This document shows positions 15,311-23,969 of a stretch of 64,000 bases of DNA, piece by piece. Under the pieces are notes generated by a model. The model saw nothing but the letters and a program-made list of their open reading frames with translations, did not search any database and was not told the origin of the DNA. Origin of the DNA: Phycisphaeraceae bacterium. Lineage in GTDB: Bacteria; Planctomycetota; Phycisphaerae; Phycisphaerales; Phycisphaeraceae. Position numbers and translations under genes: made by a program. How positions within the stretch are numbered: position 1 is the stretch's first letter; each line of letters begins with the position of its first letter. The stretch lies in NCBI GenBank assembly GCA_028284155.1, contig JANQSF010000018.1, positions 18,533-82,532 on the forward strand. Direction: 5' to 3'.

Positions 15311-18043
15311 CTACTTCCCGTAAGGCCCGTTTGCGTTGTAGACCAGGCGGCATTTGTCGGGGCTCTTGCCGTGCTCGTCGAACACTGTCAGCACGTTCTC
15401 ACCATCGACGATCAGCCACGGTTGCGGCAGGTAGTAATGCTTTTGCGGGCCGATCGACTTGCCCGTCGGTGGCGCGACGAAGTATCGGCCGACGTTGTGA
15501 CCGTTCAGATAGATCTGCCCCTTGCTTAAGCCCTTGGCCTCGAACCACAGCGGCGCTGCGGTGTGCGTGACGTTGAAGACCGTGCGATGCCAGCACGGCC
15601 GACCGGCGACCGAGCCGGCGTCGTCCGCGAACGCGTCGTCGTCCGGCATCGTCCACGGCGAGAACGCCCAATCGCTCTTACTCGTCAGATTGGCTGACGT
15701 CTGATAGAGCGTCACGAACTTGACCGCGTCGACCTTCTTGTCGTACTTGTCGAACAGGCGAAGTTGAAGCTCGTTCTGGCCGCCCTTGATCTGCTCGCCG
15801 GTGTGCCACGTCCAGCGTGCAAGCCCGCCGCACTGTTGCGGGTCGTACATGCCCAGCGGCTCGTCGTTGACCGCGACCAGGCAACGCAACGGCAGGTCGC
15901 GGATTTCAAACACCACCGACTGTCGGCCGATCGGTTTGAACTTCCAGACCAACGTATCGGCCGCAATCTCGTCGCTCTCACAGAGGTCGACGTAGAAACC
16001 GCCCAGCGTGAACGGGTCGGGCGCGACACCGTCAACGACCTTCGGTTTTGTCAGTTTCAACGGCGTGACGGCAAACGCGTGGCCGAACACGCCTTTGGCT
16101 TCGTCCATCTGCCAGCCGCCGTTGGGTCGCCCGCAGTTGTCCGCCAGGACTGTCAATTCGCCCGGCCAGGCCATGTCGATCGGTTCGTCCGTCGCGCCCG
16201 GGCCGTGGCCGACGATGGCGGTCGGTTGCCCTTCGACGAACAGGTGCGCGCGGTCATGCACCTCAGCCAGCAGGATGGCTTGTGACTTGGCGCCCTTGCC
16301 GGTCACCTTGTACCAGCCATAACCCGTCGGCACGCCCAGCGTCGCCAGGTCGGCCGGCCCATCGATCTTCTTGAATGAGTTGGCTTGACCTGACGTGAAT
16401 GCGTCCGTCGATGCGTGCGTCCAGTCAGCCAACTTGGGTGGGACCAGGCGGATGATCTTCTCGCCCTCGAGCTTGGTGACTTCGCCGTCTGGTGTGACGG
16501 CGATGACCTTGCCGTACCCGCTCGCCGCGTAGGGCTTGTCCGGTTCATCGAATGACGCCGCGCCGACCAGCAGCCCGTCGTCGTGCGCGATCGCCACGTC
16601 AAGCATCGCGTCGTTCAGCACGACCAGCGTGATCGGCTCATGCTGCTCGACCAGCGGCGTCTTGCCGTCCGGCACGGTCACTTCGATGGGCGTGTCATCA
16701 ACGCCGATCAGCCCGCGTGCCCCGGCCGGCCCGGCGACGACCAGCATCTTTCGGCCGATAAACGCCCAGGGGCACAGGTTGGAGTACGTCAACGCCGCAA
16801 CGCCGCCGAGGTTCGCATTGAGCAAGACCCACGACACACGCCCTTCGCCAAGCGGCACGGGCAGCGTGCGCCCGTCGTTTAGCAGCAGGTCGACGTGCTT
16901 CGTTTTGTCTTTCGCATCCTTGAGCAGGAACACCACTTCGCCCTGAGGTCCACGCTGATGGACGATCGCAAGCGGATGTTCGTCGCTGGTGGGCGCGGCT
17001 GAGACGTGGATCGCTTCAGGCTCGACGTGCGCCAGCACGTGGCCGAACTGGCTGGCGAACGTCGCGATGCGCTTGACAGCCGTGTAGCTGTCCGTGCGCC
17101 CGCCCGCTTCGGAGAGCGGCGCGTCGCCGTCGGCGCTCGTTGTGACGAACCCGTCATGCGCCGTGGCGAGTCGACCCGCGGAAAAGCCGAACCGTGTCCC
17201 GCCGTGGAACGGGTCGATGCGCAACTGTGCGCCAACCGCAAAGACCTGCGCCAACCGGGACTCGAATTCGTTCGGCTCGTGGCCGGTCCGGTGATCGCCG
17301 CCGAAGTGGTCGGTGCCCGCGCCATTGCTTGTGGTCACGACGCGCGGCACGCTCGGCTGAATGACGCGCAACTGCCGCACGTCGGGGGCGAGGTGGTCGT
17401 CCGCCTTCCACGTGCTGAGTGTGCCGTCGATCGGCTCCCACAGGTTGTTCGCTTCGAGGATCGGCACGTTGCAGCCGTTCTCGCGCAGGTATCGCGACAA
17501 CTCGCGCAGGTAGCCCTGCCCCTGGGCTTCGTGGTGGCAGAACCAGTCGGTTTCGATCTGAAACGCGAGGATCGGCCCGCCCTCGTTGCTGTTCTTGGCG
17601 ATCGGCTTGGACGCCTGCAGGTCGCTGATCTGCTTCATCAACGCCGTGAAATGGCGCGACGTCGCCTCCAGAAACGGGCCGTTCGCCTGACGCAGTTGGA
17701 TGTTTGAGACCGTGGTCAGCCACGGAGGCATACCGCCCAGGTCCAGCCCGCCGCCGACGTAAGGCCCGACGCGCACAATACACCACAAGCCCAATTCGCT
17801 CGCCAACTCAATGAAGTGCTTGACGTCGCCTTGCCCCTCGAAGTTGGGTTTCTTTGGCGACGGTTCGTGCAGGGACCACACGATCGGTACATCGATGCAG
17901 TTCAGCCCCGCTTGCTTCGCCGCCAGGAGTCGATCTCGCCACAGGTCGCGTGGGACGGCCGCGTAGCAGACCGAGCCGGCGACGATCCAGACGCGCCGAT
18001 TGTCGATCATAAAGCTTTGGCCATCGTAACTGAGCGTCGGCAT
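15311..18043 (-). CDS. GH35-like beta-galactosidase homologue lacking catalytic glutamates
   Basis: 910 residues from ATG 18043. There is no clear signal peptide at this start, and the upstream ATG at 18112 adds a cysteine/arginine-rich tail. The N-terminal TIM barrel clearly follows GH35: PRDLWRDRLLAAKQAGLN, VGPYV...GGMPPWL, GGPILAFQIE, HGGTRFGFSAG, GDAPLSEAGG. The acid/base position, normally the second E of QVENEY, reads QIETDW (E164-T165-D166), and the nucleophile segment, normally NSEFYTGW, reads TSNGAGT (N240). The C-terminal half has jelly-roll domains. It is probably a non-canonical or inactive relative, perhaps carbohydrate-binding. It heads the operon containing moaB. Confidence 0.8.
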   Translation of the reverse strand: MPTLSYDGQSFMIDNRRVWIVAGSVCYAAVPRDLWRDRLLAAKQAGLNCIDVPIVWSLHEPSPKKPNFEGQGDVKHFIELASELGLWCIVRVGPYVGGGLDLGGMPPWLTTVSNIQLRQANGPFLEATSRHFTALMKQISDLQASKPIAKNSNEGGPILAFQIETDWFCHHEAQGQGYLRELSRYLRENGCNVPILEANNLWEPIDGTLSTWKADDHLAPDVRQLRVIQPSVPRVVTTSNGAGTDHFGGDHRTGHEPNEFESRLAQVFAVGAQLRIDPFHGGTRFGFSAGRLATAHDGFVTTSADGDAPLSEAGGRTDSYTAVKRIATFASQFGHVLAHVEPEAIHVSAAPTSDEHPLAIVHQRGPQGEVVFLLKDAKDKTKHVDLLLNDGRTLPVPLGEGRVSWVLLNANLGGVAALTYSNLCPWAFIGRKMLVVAGPAGARGLIGVDDTPIEVTVPDGKTPLVEQHEPITLVVLNDAMLDVAIAHDDGLLVGAASFDEPDKPYAASGYGKVIAVTPDGEVTKLEGEKIIRLVPPKLADWTHASTDAFTSGQANSFKKIDGPADLATLGVPTGYGWYKVTGKGAKSQAILLAEVHDRAHLFVEGQPTAIVGHGPGATDEPIDMAWPGELTVLADNCGRPNGGWQMDEAKGVFGHAFAVTPLKLTKPKVVDGVAPDPFTLGGFYVDLCESDEIAADTLVWKFKPIGRQSVVFEIRDLPLRCLVAVNDEPLGMYDPQQCGGLARWTWHTGEQIKGGQNELQLRLFDKYDKKVDAVKFVTLYQTSANLTSKSDWAFSPWTMPDDDAFADDAGSVAGRPCWHRTVFNVTHTAAPLWFEAKGLSKGQIYLNGHNVGRYFVAPPTGKSIGPQKHYYLPQPWLIVDGENVLTVFDEHGKSPDKCRLVYNANGPYGK

Positions 18044-18208
18044 GTGGGACGATCCTCGGGAAAGACGGACGCAACAAGGGCACAAGATATGGCGTCGTCG
18101 GGAGATAAGCAATCTGCCCGGCGGCCAACACGTTGGATGATGGGGGAAGGCCCTCGGTTGCAGGTCGTGCGCGTGACGGCGCGAACCCTATGCCTTTACA
18201 ATGTCTCG
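18044..18208. promoter_or_regulatory. Divergent promoter region with leaderless start for the TolC-like gene
   Basis: 165 nt between the divergent GH35-like and TolC-like genes. TACAAT at 18197-18202 is a good -10 hexamer, and its expected transcription start coincides with the ATG at 18209, six bases further. That would give a leaderless message. The -35 is weak (TGACGG at 18174-18179, 17-nt spacing). No ribosome-binding site precedes the ATG. Confidence 0.4.
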
Positions 18209-20065
18209 ATGCGCTTATCTATCGCCATTATCGTCCTGCTTTTGTCGTGTGTTGCATTCGGTTGCGCGAACCCGCAGATCGAACAGATCGACGGTGAGAT
18301 TCAGGCCCGCATCAAACAATTCCAAGACGACGCGCTGGGCATGTACGCGACGAACGACCCGTCGCGTATCCCCGTCTCGCCCCATGACTCCGGCGTGACC
18401 GACAACGCCTACCGCACGGACGACCTGCCGACCGTCAATCCGGGGCAGAACGACCTGCCCGCGGTACTAGATGACGACCCGCGCAGCTTCGACCCGCAGG
18501 CGGCCGATGACGCCGCACCCGGCGAAGCCGACCCTTCAGGCCAACCCGCGATCGAACTCGACCTCGAAGCGGCGTTGCTTTACGCGATCCGCGACGCCCG
18601 CGAGTATCGTTCGCAGAAAGAAGACCTGTACTTGGCCGCGCTCGACCTGCTTGCGGAAAAACACCTGTGGGGGCCGCGATTCTTCAATACATTCAGTGCC
18701 CGCGTCAGCGGCACGCCCGAGGCGGGCGACCACGATCAGGTCGTCAGCCTGGTCAACGATTTCAGCGTCACGCAACGCCTGCCCAACGGTGGCGAGGTTG
18801 CGGTTTCAGCGGTGATCAACTTCGTGGAGCAGTTGCGGGCCGATCCGCCTCTGACCGGAGCCAGCGGAACGCAGGACGGGTCGATCACGGTCAGCGCGGC
18901 GATACCCCTGCTGCGCGGCGCGGGGCCGGTCGCCCGCGAGCCGTTGATCCAGGCCTACCGCGACCTGACGTATGCCGCACGTGACTTTGAGCGCTTCCGC
19001 CGCCAATTCCTTGTCGAAATCTCGACGGACTATTACTCGTTGTTGCAACAACAGGCCAGGATCAAAAACGTTGAAACGCAACTCAACAGCTTCATCTGGT
19101 TGAGCGCGCGGACCAAGGCGTTGGCCGACGCCGGCCGCGTACCGATATTCGAGGTACAGCGCGCCCAGCAGAGTGAGCTGTTCGCGCGCAACGACTTGAT
19201 CAACGAGCGAGAAGACTACCGCAACGCCCTGGACCTCTTCAAACTCCGCCTCGGCATCCCGTTGACGCGCGATATCACTATCAAACCGACGGAGCTGGAA
19301 GTGCCGCCGCCGGCCTTAGTAGCTAACAAGGCCGTGCAGACCGCGTGGCGACATCGGTTGGATGTGCAGACGTCCTCCGATCGCGTGGACGATTCACGTC
19401 GCGGTGTGGTGAACGCGCGTAACCTGTTGTTGCCCGGGCTGGACCTGGATGCGAGTGTGGCGGTCGGCACGGACCCGGACAAAGACCGCGCCGGGCTGGA
19501 TCTCGACGCGGGGGCCGGTTCATATACGGCGGGCATCACATTCGACGCGCCGCTGGATCGAAAGGTCGAACGTTTGGCGTACCGCCGTTCGTTGATCACG
19601 CTCGAGCGCTCGATCCGTTCGCATGGGATGCTACGCGATCAGGTCGCGTTGGCGGTGCGTTCAGCCATCCGAAGTATCCGCCGGGCTGGCTTCACGCTCA
19701 CGTTGCAGAACCGCAACGTCGAAACGGCCCGAACACGTTTGCAGGGTGTCGAACTGCAGTTGGCCAACCTCGGCCCGCGTGACTTTGTTGAAGCGCAGGA
19801 TGACTTGTTGGAGGCGTTGAACCGACGCGATTCGGCCCTGCGTGACCTGCGCGTGGCGGTGCTCAACTACCTGTTGGAGTCGGGGCAGATGCGTGTTTCG
19901 ACCCGCGGCCAGTGGCTGCCCCCCGCCAAACTGGTCGTCCCGCAGCCGGCTCCTGAATTGGACGCCAATGCGCCTTGGGACCGGGTGCCCAAAGCGCGAA
20001 AGTCCGGGCGGACGGCGTCTGCGCTAGAATCTCCCGCGTCGCCTGAGTCTACGGTTACCCCATGA
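18209..20065 (+). CDS. TolC-like outer-membrane efflux lipoprotein
   Basis: 618 residues from ATG 18209. Lipoprotein signal MRLSIAIIVLLLSCVAFGC with the lipobox cysteine at 19. After a ~100-residue acidic, proline-rich region comes the repeated helical-hairpin/strand architecture of outer-membrane efflux proteins: LLYAIRDAREYRSQKEDLYLAALDL, FSARVSG...DFSVTQRLPNGG beta segment, long amphipathic helices with SARTKALADAGRVPIFEVQRAQ, then a second related half. It forms trimeric exit ducts in the outer membrane and pairs with an adaptor and a pump. The adaptor gene follows with an ATGA overlap, but no pump gene adjoins it. Confidence 0.85.
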   Translation: MRLSIAIIVLLLSCVAFGCANPQIEQIDGEIQARIKQFQDDALGMYATNDPSRIPVSPHDSGVTDNAYRTDDLPTVNPGQNDLPAVLDDDPRSFDPQAADDAAPGEADPSGQPAIELDLEAALLYAIRDAREYRSQKEDLYLAALDLLAEKHLWGPRFFNTFSARVSGTPEAGDHDQVVSLVNDFSVTQRLPNGGEVAVSAVINFVEQLRADPPLTGASGTQDGSITVSAAIPLLRGAGPVAREPLIQAYRDLTYAARDFERFRRQFLVEISTDYYSLLQQQARIKNVETQLNSFIWLSARTKALADAGRVPIFEVQRAQQSELFARNDLINEREDYRNALDLFKLRLGIPLTRDITIKPTELEVPPPALVANKAVQTAWRHRLDVQTSSDRVDDSRRGVVNARNLLLPGLDLDASVAVGTDPDKDRAGLDLDAGAGSYTAGITFDAPLDRKVERLAYRRSLITLERSIRSHGMLRDQVALAVRSAIRSIRRAGFTLTLQNRNVETARTRLQGVELQLANLGPRDFVEAQDDLLEALNRRDSALRDLRVAVLNYLLESGQMRVSTRGQWLPPAKLVVPQPAPELDANAPWDRVPKARKSGRTASALESPASPESTVTP

Positions 20066-21597
20066 AGTCCAACCCCGTCCATCCCGCACGCCGTCGTTGG
20101 GGCGGCCGCGTCCTGGTCATCGCCCTGGTGGCGATCGTTGGGTTGACGATCGCTGGCATCGTCTGGGGTGTTGGGAAGCTTGGGCTGGCCGACGCTCAGA
20201 CGGAAACGCCCGTCGAAGACGGGCAGCCAGCGTCGGAGTGGTTTGAGGCGGAGCCGCGTTCGTTCGACCTGATTGTTCACGCCTCGGGCGAGTTGGAAGC
20301 CAAGAGCAAGGTCGATGTGCGCAGCGAGGTCGAGGGGACCAACACGATCATTGAGCTGGTGCCGGAAGGTAAGTCGGTCAAGAAGGGCGATATCCTGGTC
20401 AAGTTGGCGGACGACGAGCTGCTTTTGGAGATTGAGGAAGCCGACCTGAAGCTCGAGGCAGCCAAGGCCGACGAAACAGCCGACGATCAGGCGCTGTCGA
20501 TCGCGATCAGTGAAGCCAAGAGCGCCGAAGAGGCGGCGGATCTCAAGGAAACCATGGCCAAGCTCGCGCTGGAGAAGTGGGTCAACGGCACTGACCCGCA
20601 AAAGAAGAAGGAACTCGATCAGGCTTTGGAGTTGGCCAAGAGGACACTCACTCGTGTCGAACGCGATTACAAGCTGAGCGAAGACCTGTTTAAGGCCGAG
20701 TTCATCAGCCTGAACGAGAAGGAAGACGCGCTCGAAGCCGTGCTCAAGGCCAAGGACGCGCTGGAAAAAGCGGTTCTGGACAAGAAGGTTTACCTCGACT
20801 ACACCCGCCCCAGCGAGAAGCAGCAGGCGGAATCCGATCTCTCTCAGGCCACGGCGGAGTTGGAACGCACGCGCCGCAAGAACGAGAGCCAACTCGCGCA
20901 GGCCCGCGCGAAACTCGACGCTTCGCGGCGAACGCTGAAGATCCGCGAAGAACGGCTTGAGAAACTCAACGCACAGCTCGATTTGACGACCATCCGCGCC
21001 CCGCGTGACGGCCTGGTCGTATATTCGACCAGCAGCGGGTCGTCTCGCTATCGGCACGAGTCAATCGAGGAAGGCCGGGAGGTACGCTACAACGAGGTGC
21101 TGATTGTGCTGCCCGACACCAGCCACATGATCGCGGTGATCAAGGTGCACGAAGCGGTAGTCAGGCAGATCCGTGAGGGTCAGAAGGTCAGCATCAGCAT
21201 CGACGCCCGACAAGGCAAACCGATTGAGGGCAAGGTCGTATCGAAGGGTGTGATGGCTGTCGATTCGGGCTGGGGCTCGAACCCGGACCTGCGTGAGTAT
21301 GAGGTGAAGGTCGAGTTACCGCCCAGTGCCGATGGGGAATTGAAGCCGTCGATGCGCTGTCGTGGGCAGATCCATCTCGGCTCGGTTGACAACAAACTGG
21401 CCGTACCCATCCAGGCGGTGCATACGCGCGACCGCGAGCGTTTCTGCTACGTCGATATTGGCAACGGCAAGGTCAAGCGCGTAGCCGTCAAGATCGGCCG
21501 ATCGAGCGAAGAGTGGGTCGAGATCAAGTCAGGTCTCGAAACGGGCAGCCGGATCCTCATGCGTCGTCCGCGCCCCGATGAAGTCATGGAAGATTGA
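20062..21597 (+). CDS. HlyD-family membrane fusion (adaptor) protein
   Basis: 511 residues, ATG 20062 overlapping the upstream stop by ATGA. One N-terminal membrane helix (residues ~14-37, VLVIALVAIVGLTIAGIVWG) anchors a periplasmic adaptor. The split lipoyl domain (EGTNTIIELVPEGKSVKKGDILVKLADDELL, with its return strand LTTIRAPRDGLVVY) flanks a very long charged coiled coil of about residues 125-305. A beta-barrel and membrane-proximal domain follow (GQKVSISIDARQGKPIEGKVV). It would bridge an inner-membrane transporter and the TolC-like protein. The partner, perhaps an ABC or secretion-type exporter, lies elsewhere. Confidence 0.85.
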   Translation: MKSNPVHPARRRWGGRVLVIALVAIVGLTIAGIVWGVGKLGLADAQTETPVEDGQPASEWFEAEPRSFDLIVHASGELEAKSKVDVRSEVEGTNTIIELVPEGKSVKKGDILVKLADDELLLEIEEADLKLEAAKADETADDQALSIAISEAKSAEEAADLKETMAKLALEKWVNGTDPQKKKELDQALELAKRTLTRVERDYKLSEDLFKAEFISLNEKEDALEAVLKAKDALEKAVLDKKVYLDYTRPSEKQQAESDLSQATAELERTRRKNESQLAQARAKLDASRRTLKIREERLEKLNAQLDLTTIRAPRDGLVVYSTSSGSSRYRHESIEEGREVRYNEVLIVLPDTSHMIAVIKVHEAVVRQIREGQKVSISIDARQGKPIEGKVVSKGVMAVDSGWGSNPDLREYEVKVELPPSADGELKPSMRCRGQIHLGSVDNKLAVPIQAVHTRDRERFCYVDIGNGKVKRVAVKIGRSSEEWVEIKSGLETGSRILMRRPRPDEVMED

Positions 21598-21667
21598 CGC
21601 GTTCTTGGGCTCTCACGTACCCAATTCAGTGACGGTGCAAGACCGGTACCGATGTGTTCCAGCGCAT

Positions 21668-21708
21668 AAAAAACCTCCGTCACAGGGCTCCGAACCTGTA
21701 GACGGAGG
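21668..21708 (-). terminator. Rho-independent terminator of the candidate small RNA
   Basis: Stem CCTCCGTC 21674-21681 with GACGGAGG 21701-21708, extended by ACAGG/CCTGT inside, one A bulged, and a GCTCCGAA loop. On the minus strand six U follow directly. On the plus strand the same hairpin comes after the HlyD-like gene but lacks a 3' T-tract, so it is oriented for minus-strand transcription. Confidence 0.65.
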
Positions 21709-21763
21709 CGCGCCACGGCTAATCGAGTTTTAGGGCCGAATCACCCCGCACTGCGGCGTCGGC
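21668..21763 (-). ncRNA. Candidate small RNA, about 96 nt, function unknown
   Basis: On the minus strand a sigma70-type promoter (21769-21798) points at this segment, with an expected 5' end near 21763. The transcript begins with a CCGC/GCGG mini-hairpin, passes a linker, and ends in a strong hairpin (21674-21681 with 21701-21708, plus inner ACAGG/CCTGT pairs) followed by six U (A tract 21668-21673). No credible open reading frame is contained. It does not match tRNA, tmRNA, SRP RNA, 6S RNA or RNase P features that I can recall. It could instead be an orphan terminator and promoter with no product between them. Confidence 0.45.
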
Positions 21764-21768
21764 GTTTT

Positions 21769-21798
21769 ATCCTATTGAGCAGGGCGGGTTCATGTCAA
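21769..21798 (-). promoter_or_regulatory. Sigma70-type promoter driving the candidate small RNA
   Basis: Minus strand: consensus -35 TTGACA (21793-21798), an 18-nt spacer, and -10 TAGGAT (21769-21774), followed by AAAACG. This is the best -35/-10 pair seen in the window. No protein-coding gene lies downstream on this strand until the terminator at 21668. Confidence 0.6.
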
Positions 21799-21869
21799 CG
21801 GCGTGTCGAAGGGAATTTGAGATCGATTTAAACGTATTTCTGATAAGATTTTATAGGTATTTGTGGCTC

Positions 21870-21934
21870 TTCTGTTTAGTGTTCAAACGGCATTCTGTGT
21901 AGATTGTGATGATCTGGGAGTAACACAAACAGAA
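21870..21934. promoter_or_regulatory. Inverted repeat upstream of the MutT-like gene, possible operator
   Basis: TTCTGTTTAGTGTT at 21870-21883 is mirrored by AACACAAACAGAA at 21922-21934, differing by a single base deletion. The arms are separated by 38 nt in AT-rich DNA, 30 nt before the first start codon of the MutT-like gene. It could be paired operator half-sites or a stem in a leader RNA. Confidence 0.35.
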
Positions 21935-21964
21935 ATCACTATTTTACATAGATTTATAACGTAA

Positions 21965-22462
21965 ATGGCTCAGAATCTAATGCAAAATAGGGAAAACCCT
22001 ATAGATTCGATGGTTAACGTTTCGCTCGCGCTGGTTCTTGAGCGGCGGAGCGGTGGCTGGTCGGTGCTCGTTTCCAAGCGGAAGGCCGATGTCGTCCTGG
22101 GCGGATACTGGGAATTGCCGGGCGGCAAACTCGAACGTGGCGAGTCGTTGGCACAATGCGCGCAGCGCGAAGTCCTGGAGGAACTCGGCCTGGTCGTCGA
22201 TGTGGTTGAAGCGTGGCCGTCGATTGAACACCAATACCCCCACGGGCGCGTGCGGCTCCACCCGCATCTTTGCCGACGCGTCAGTGGAGAGCCGACCAAT
22301 CAAGCCGTGGCCAAGCACTGTTGGCTGACCGCCGACGTGATAGACTCAACGCGGTTTCCCCCGGCGAACGTCGGCCTGATGGTACGGTTGCGGGAGAGAT
22401 TGTCCGAACTCGACCAGGGCGTGCACGAGCACGGAACAAACGCATGGCCAACCGACGAATAG
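21965..22462 (+). CDS. MutT-like Nudix hydrolase
   Basis: 165 residues from ATG 21965; ATG 22010 ([10 protein letters not shown]) is a plausible alternative, since residues 2-15 are AT-rich and contain a perfect ATAGGG-AAAA-CCCTAT hairpin (21987-22002) that may instead be leader. The Nudix box is complete: G-G-x-L-x-R-G-E-S, seven residues, REVLEELGL, following [12 protein letters not shown]. This fits 8-oxo-dGTP diphosphatase or a related nucleotide-pool sanitiser. The 3' end overlaps the next start by 19 nt, linking it to the sulfatase cluster by transcription rather than by obvious function. Confidence 0.85.
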   Translation: MAQNLMQNRENPIDSMVNVSLALVLERRSGGWSVLVSKRKADVVLGGYWELPGGKLERGESLAQCAQREVLEELGLVVDVVEAWPSIEHQYPHGRVRLHPHLCRRVSGEPTNQAVAKHCWLTADVIDSTRFPPANVGLMVRLRERLSELDQGVHEHGTNAWPTDE

Positions 22463-23454
22463 TCTGCGCGACGGTCAGCGCGGTTGTCTGTTTCGTATTC
22501 CTGACCGGTGCGCTCAAGGTGTACGCGGCGCCGCCCGGGATCGCGACCGAGCACCCCAACGACGTCGGTCTGGAACGCGATCGGCGTGTGCTCTTCATCG
22601 AACGATTCGACCAAGGCGAGTTGCCGGCGGTTCTGAAGCGCTGGACCGACGCGAGCAACCGCGACAACGCCGTGCTGAGCCTCGTCGAAGACGGGCCGAC
22701 CGGGCGCGGCCGGGCGCTGCGGATGACGGCCACCATCGGGCGGAACACCGGCGGCAACCTCTACAAACGGCTCGACCGCGGTGTCGACCGCGTGTACGCC
22801 CGCTTCTACGTCAAGTTCCCGGACGACGCCGGGTACATCCACCACTTCGTCCACCTCGGCGGATACAACCCGCCGACGAACTGGCCGCAGGGCGGCGCGG
22901 GCTCTCGGCCGCGCGGCAACGACCGGTTCACCGTCGGCATCGAGCCGTACGGCGGCAACGGCCGACTCAAACCGCCCGGTGCGTGGAACTTCTACGCGTA
23001 CTGGCCGGAGATGAAGGTGTCGGCCGGCGGCCGGTACTGGGGCAACAGCATGACGCCGGTTCGCCCGGCCGTCTTGCCGCGCGGACGTTGGCAGTGCGTC
23101 GAGGTGATGCTCAAACTGAACGACCCGGCCAAGCGCGACGGCGAACTGGCGCTCTGGCTCGACGGCGAGACGATCATGCACATCCGTCGGGGCGTCCCGC
23201 GCAGTCGGTGGACGGGCATGGGCTTCCAGTTGCTCGAAAAAGGCGGCGAGCCGTTCGAGGGGTTCCGTTGGCGAACGACCGCGCAACAGAAGATCAACTT
23301 CTTCTGGCTGCTGCACTACGTGACCGAGGGCGCGCTTCGACGCAACGGCGTGCGTGACATGAGCAAACCGAACCACGTGTTTTTTGACCATATCGTTGTG
23401 GCTACGGAATACATCGGACCGATCAAGGCTCCTGCCGACGGAGCCAACCGATGA
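22444..23454 (+). CDS. Secreted lectin/polysaccharide-lyase-fold protein
   Basis: 336 residues from ATG 22444. Signal peptide 1-28 ([22 protein letters not shown]). The body has an aromatic and glycine-rich beta-sandwich pattern: [89 protein letters not shown]. This resembles concanavalin-like polysaccharide lyases such as PL14/PL20 types, but I cannot name the catalytic residues, so a binding role is equally possible. It sits in a run of overlapping genes leading to a sulfatase, suggesting processing of a sulfated glycan. Confidence 0.6.
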   Translation: MANRRIVCATVSAVVCFVFLTGALKVYAAPPGIATEHPNDVGLERDRRVLFIERFDQGELPAVLKRWTDASNRDNAVLSLVEDGPTGRGRALRMTATIGRNTGGNLYKRLDRGVDRVYARFYVKFPDDAGYIHHFVHLGGYNPPTNWPQGGAGSRPRGNDRFTVGIEPYGGNGRLKPPGAWNFYAYWPEMKVSAGGRYWGNSMTPVRPAVLPRGRWQCVEVMLKLNDPAKRDGELALWLDGETIMHIRRGVPRSRWTGMGFQLLEKGGEPFEGFRWRTTAQQKINFFWLLHYVTEGALRRNGVRDMSKPNHVFFDHIVVATEYIGPIKAPADGANR

Positions 23455-23969
23455 AATGTTTGCGCTGTGGTGAGTCGTTGGAAGGTGTGGAGGCGACGCA
23501 GTGCCCCGAATGCCTTCAGCCCTTCAACCCGGCCGACCCGGAAACGTACGACTCCGCCCGCGACAAGCGCAAGTCCAAGGCCAAGGACGACGACGAGTTG
23601 AGGCCGGCGCTGCTGGGCGAAGACGACGATGATGCTGATGTGGCGGGCGGTGCTTGGGGCGGCGTCAGCGTGTTCTGGATGGTCACCTGCGGGTTGGTCT
23701 ACATCGGTGTCGCCGTCGTCACGCTTGCGCTGGCGGGCGACGCGGTCAACACCCGGGCGGCCGACGCGTCCCTCTCAGTTGGAGGGATTGTTTGGCGCAT
23801 CGTCGGTTTTCCGATGCTTTCGTTTACGCCGCCGGTCGAGAATGTGTGGGACATCGCCTGGCGGGTGCTGATCAACGCGTTTTTCTGGGGATTCACCGTG
23901 GCGTCAGCCATCGCGGCGCTTAAGCGACAGAAAGAATCGAGGCTGCCCCATGTCGACCCGGATGACTAA
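23451..23969 (+). CDS. Zinc-ribbon membrane protein
   Basis: 172 residues, ATG 23451 overlapping the upstream stop (ATGA). An N-terminal zinc ribbon (CLRCGESLEG...CPECLQPF) is followed by a highly acidic linker (DDDEL, EDDDDADV) and two or three membrane segments. The ribbon is at the N terminus here, in contrast to the two proteins near 14 kb. The 3' end overlaps the sulfatase start by 20 nt. Function unknown; possibly a membrane scaffold. Confidence 0.7.
   Translation: MKCLRCGESLEGVEATQCPECLQPFNPADPETYDSARDKRKSKAKDDDELRPALLGEDDDDADVAGGAWGGVSVFWMVTCGLVYIGVAVVTLALAGDAVNTRAADASLSVGGIVWRIVGFPMLSFTPPVENVWDIAWRVLINAFFWGFTVASAIAALKRQKESRLPHVDPDD

Larger units (their letters stand above)
21598..21964. 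other. AT-rich intergenic region holding a candidate small RNA
   Basis: 367 nt with no protein gene. The left half (21668-21798) has a minus-strand promoter, a short transcribed unit and a terminator, annotated separately. The right half, about 21815-21964, is conspicuously AT-rich for this genome and includes an inverted repeat at 21870-21934. It is presumably the upstream regulatory DNA of the MutT-like gene. Confidence 0.6.

Noticed and set aside
21447..21716. 89-codon minus-strand frame overlapping the candidate small RNA
   Set aside because: It crosses the terminator hairpin and continues antisense through the HlyD-like gene; no start context.
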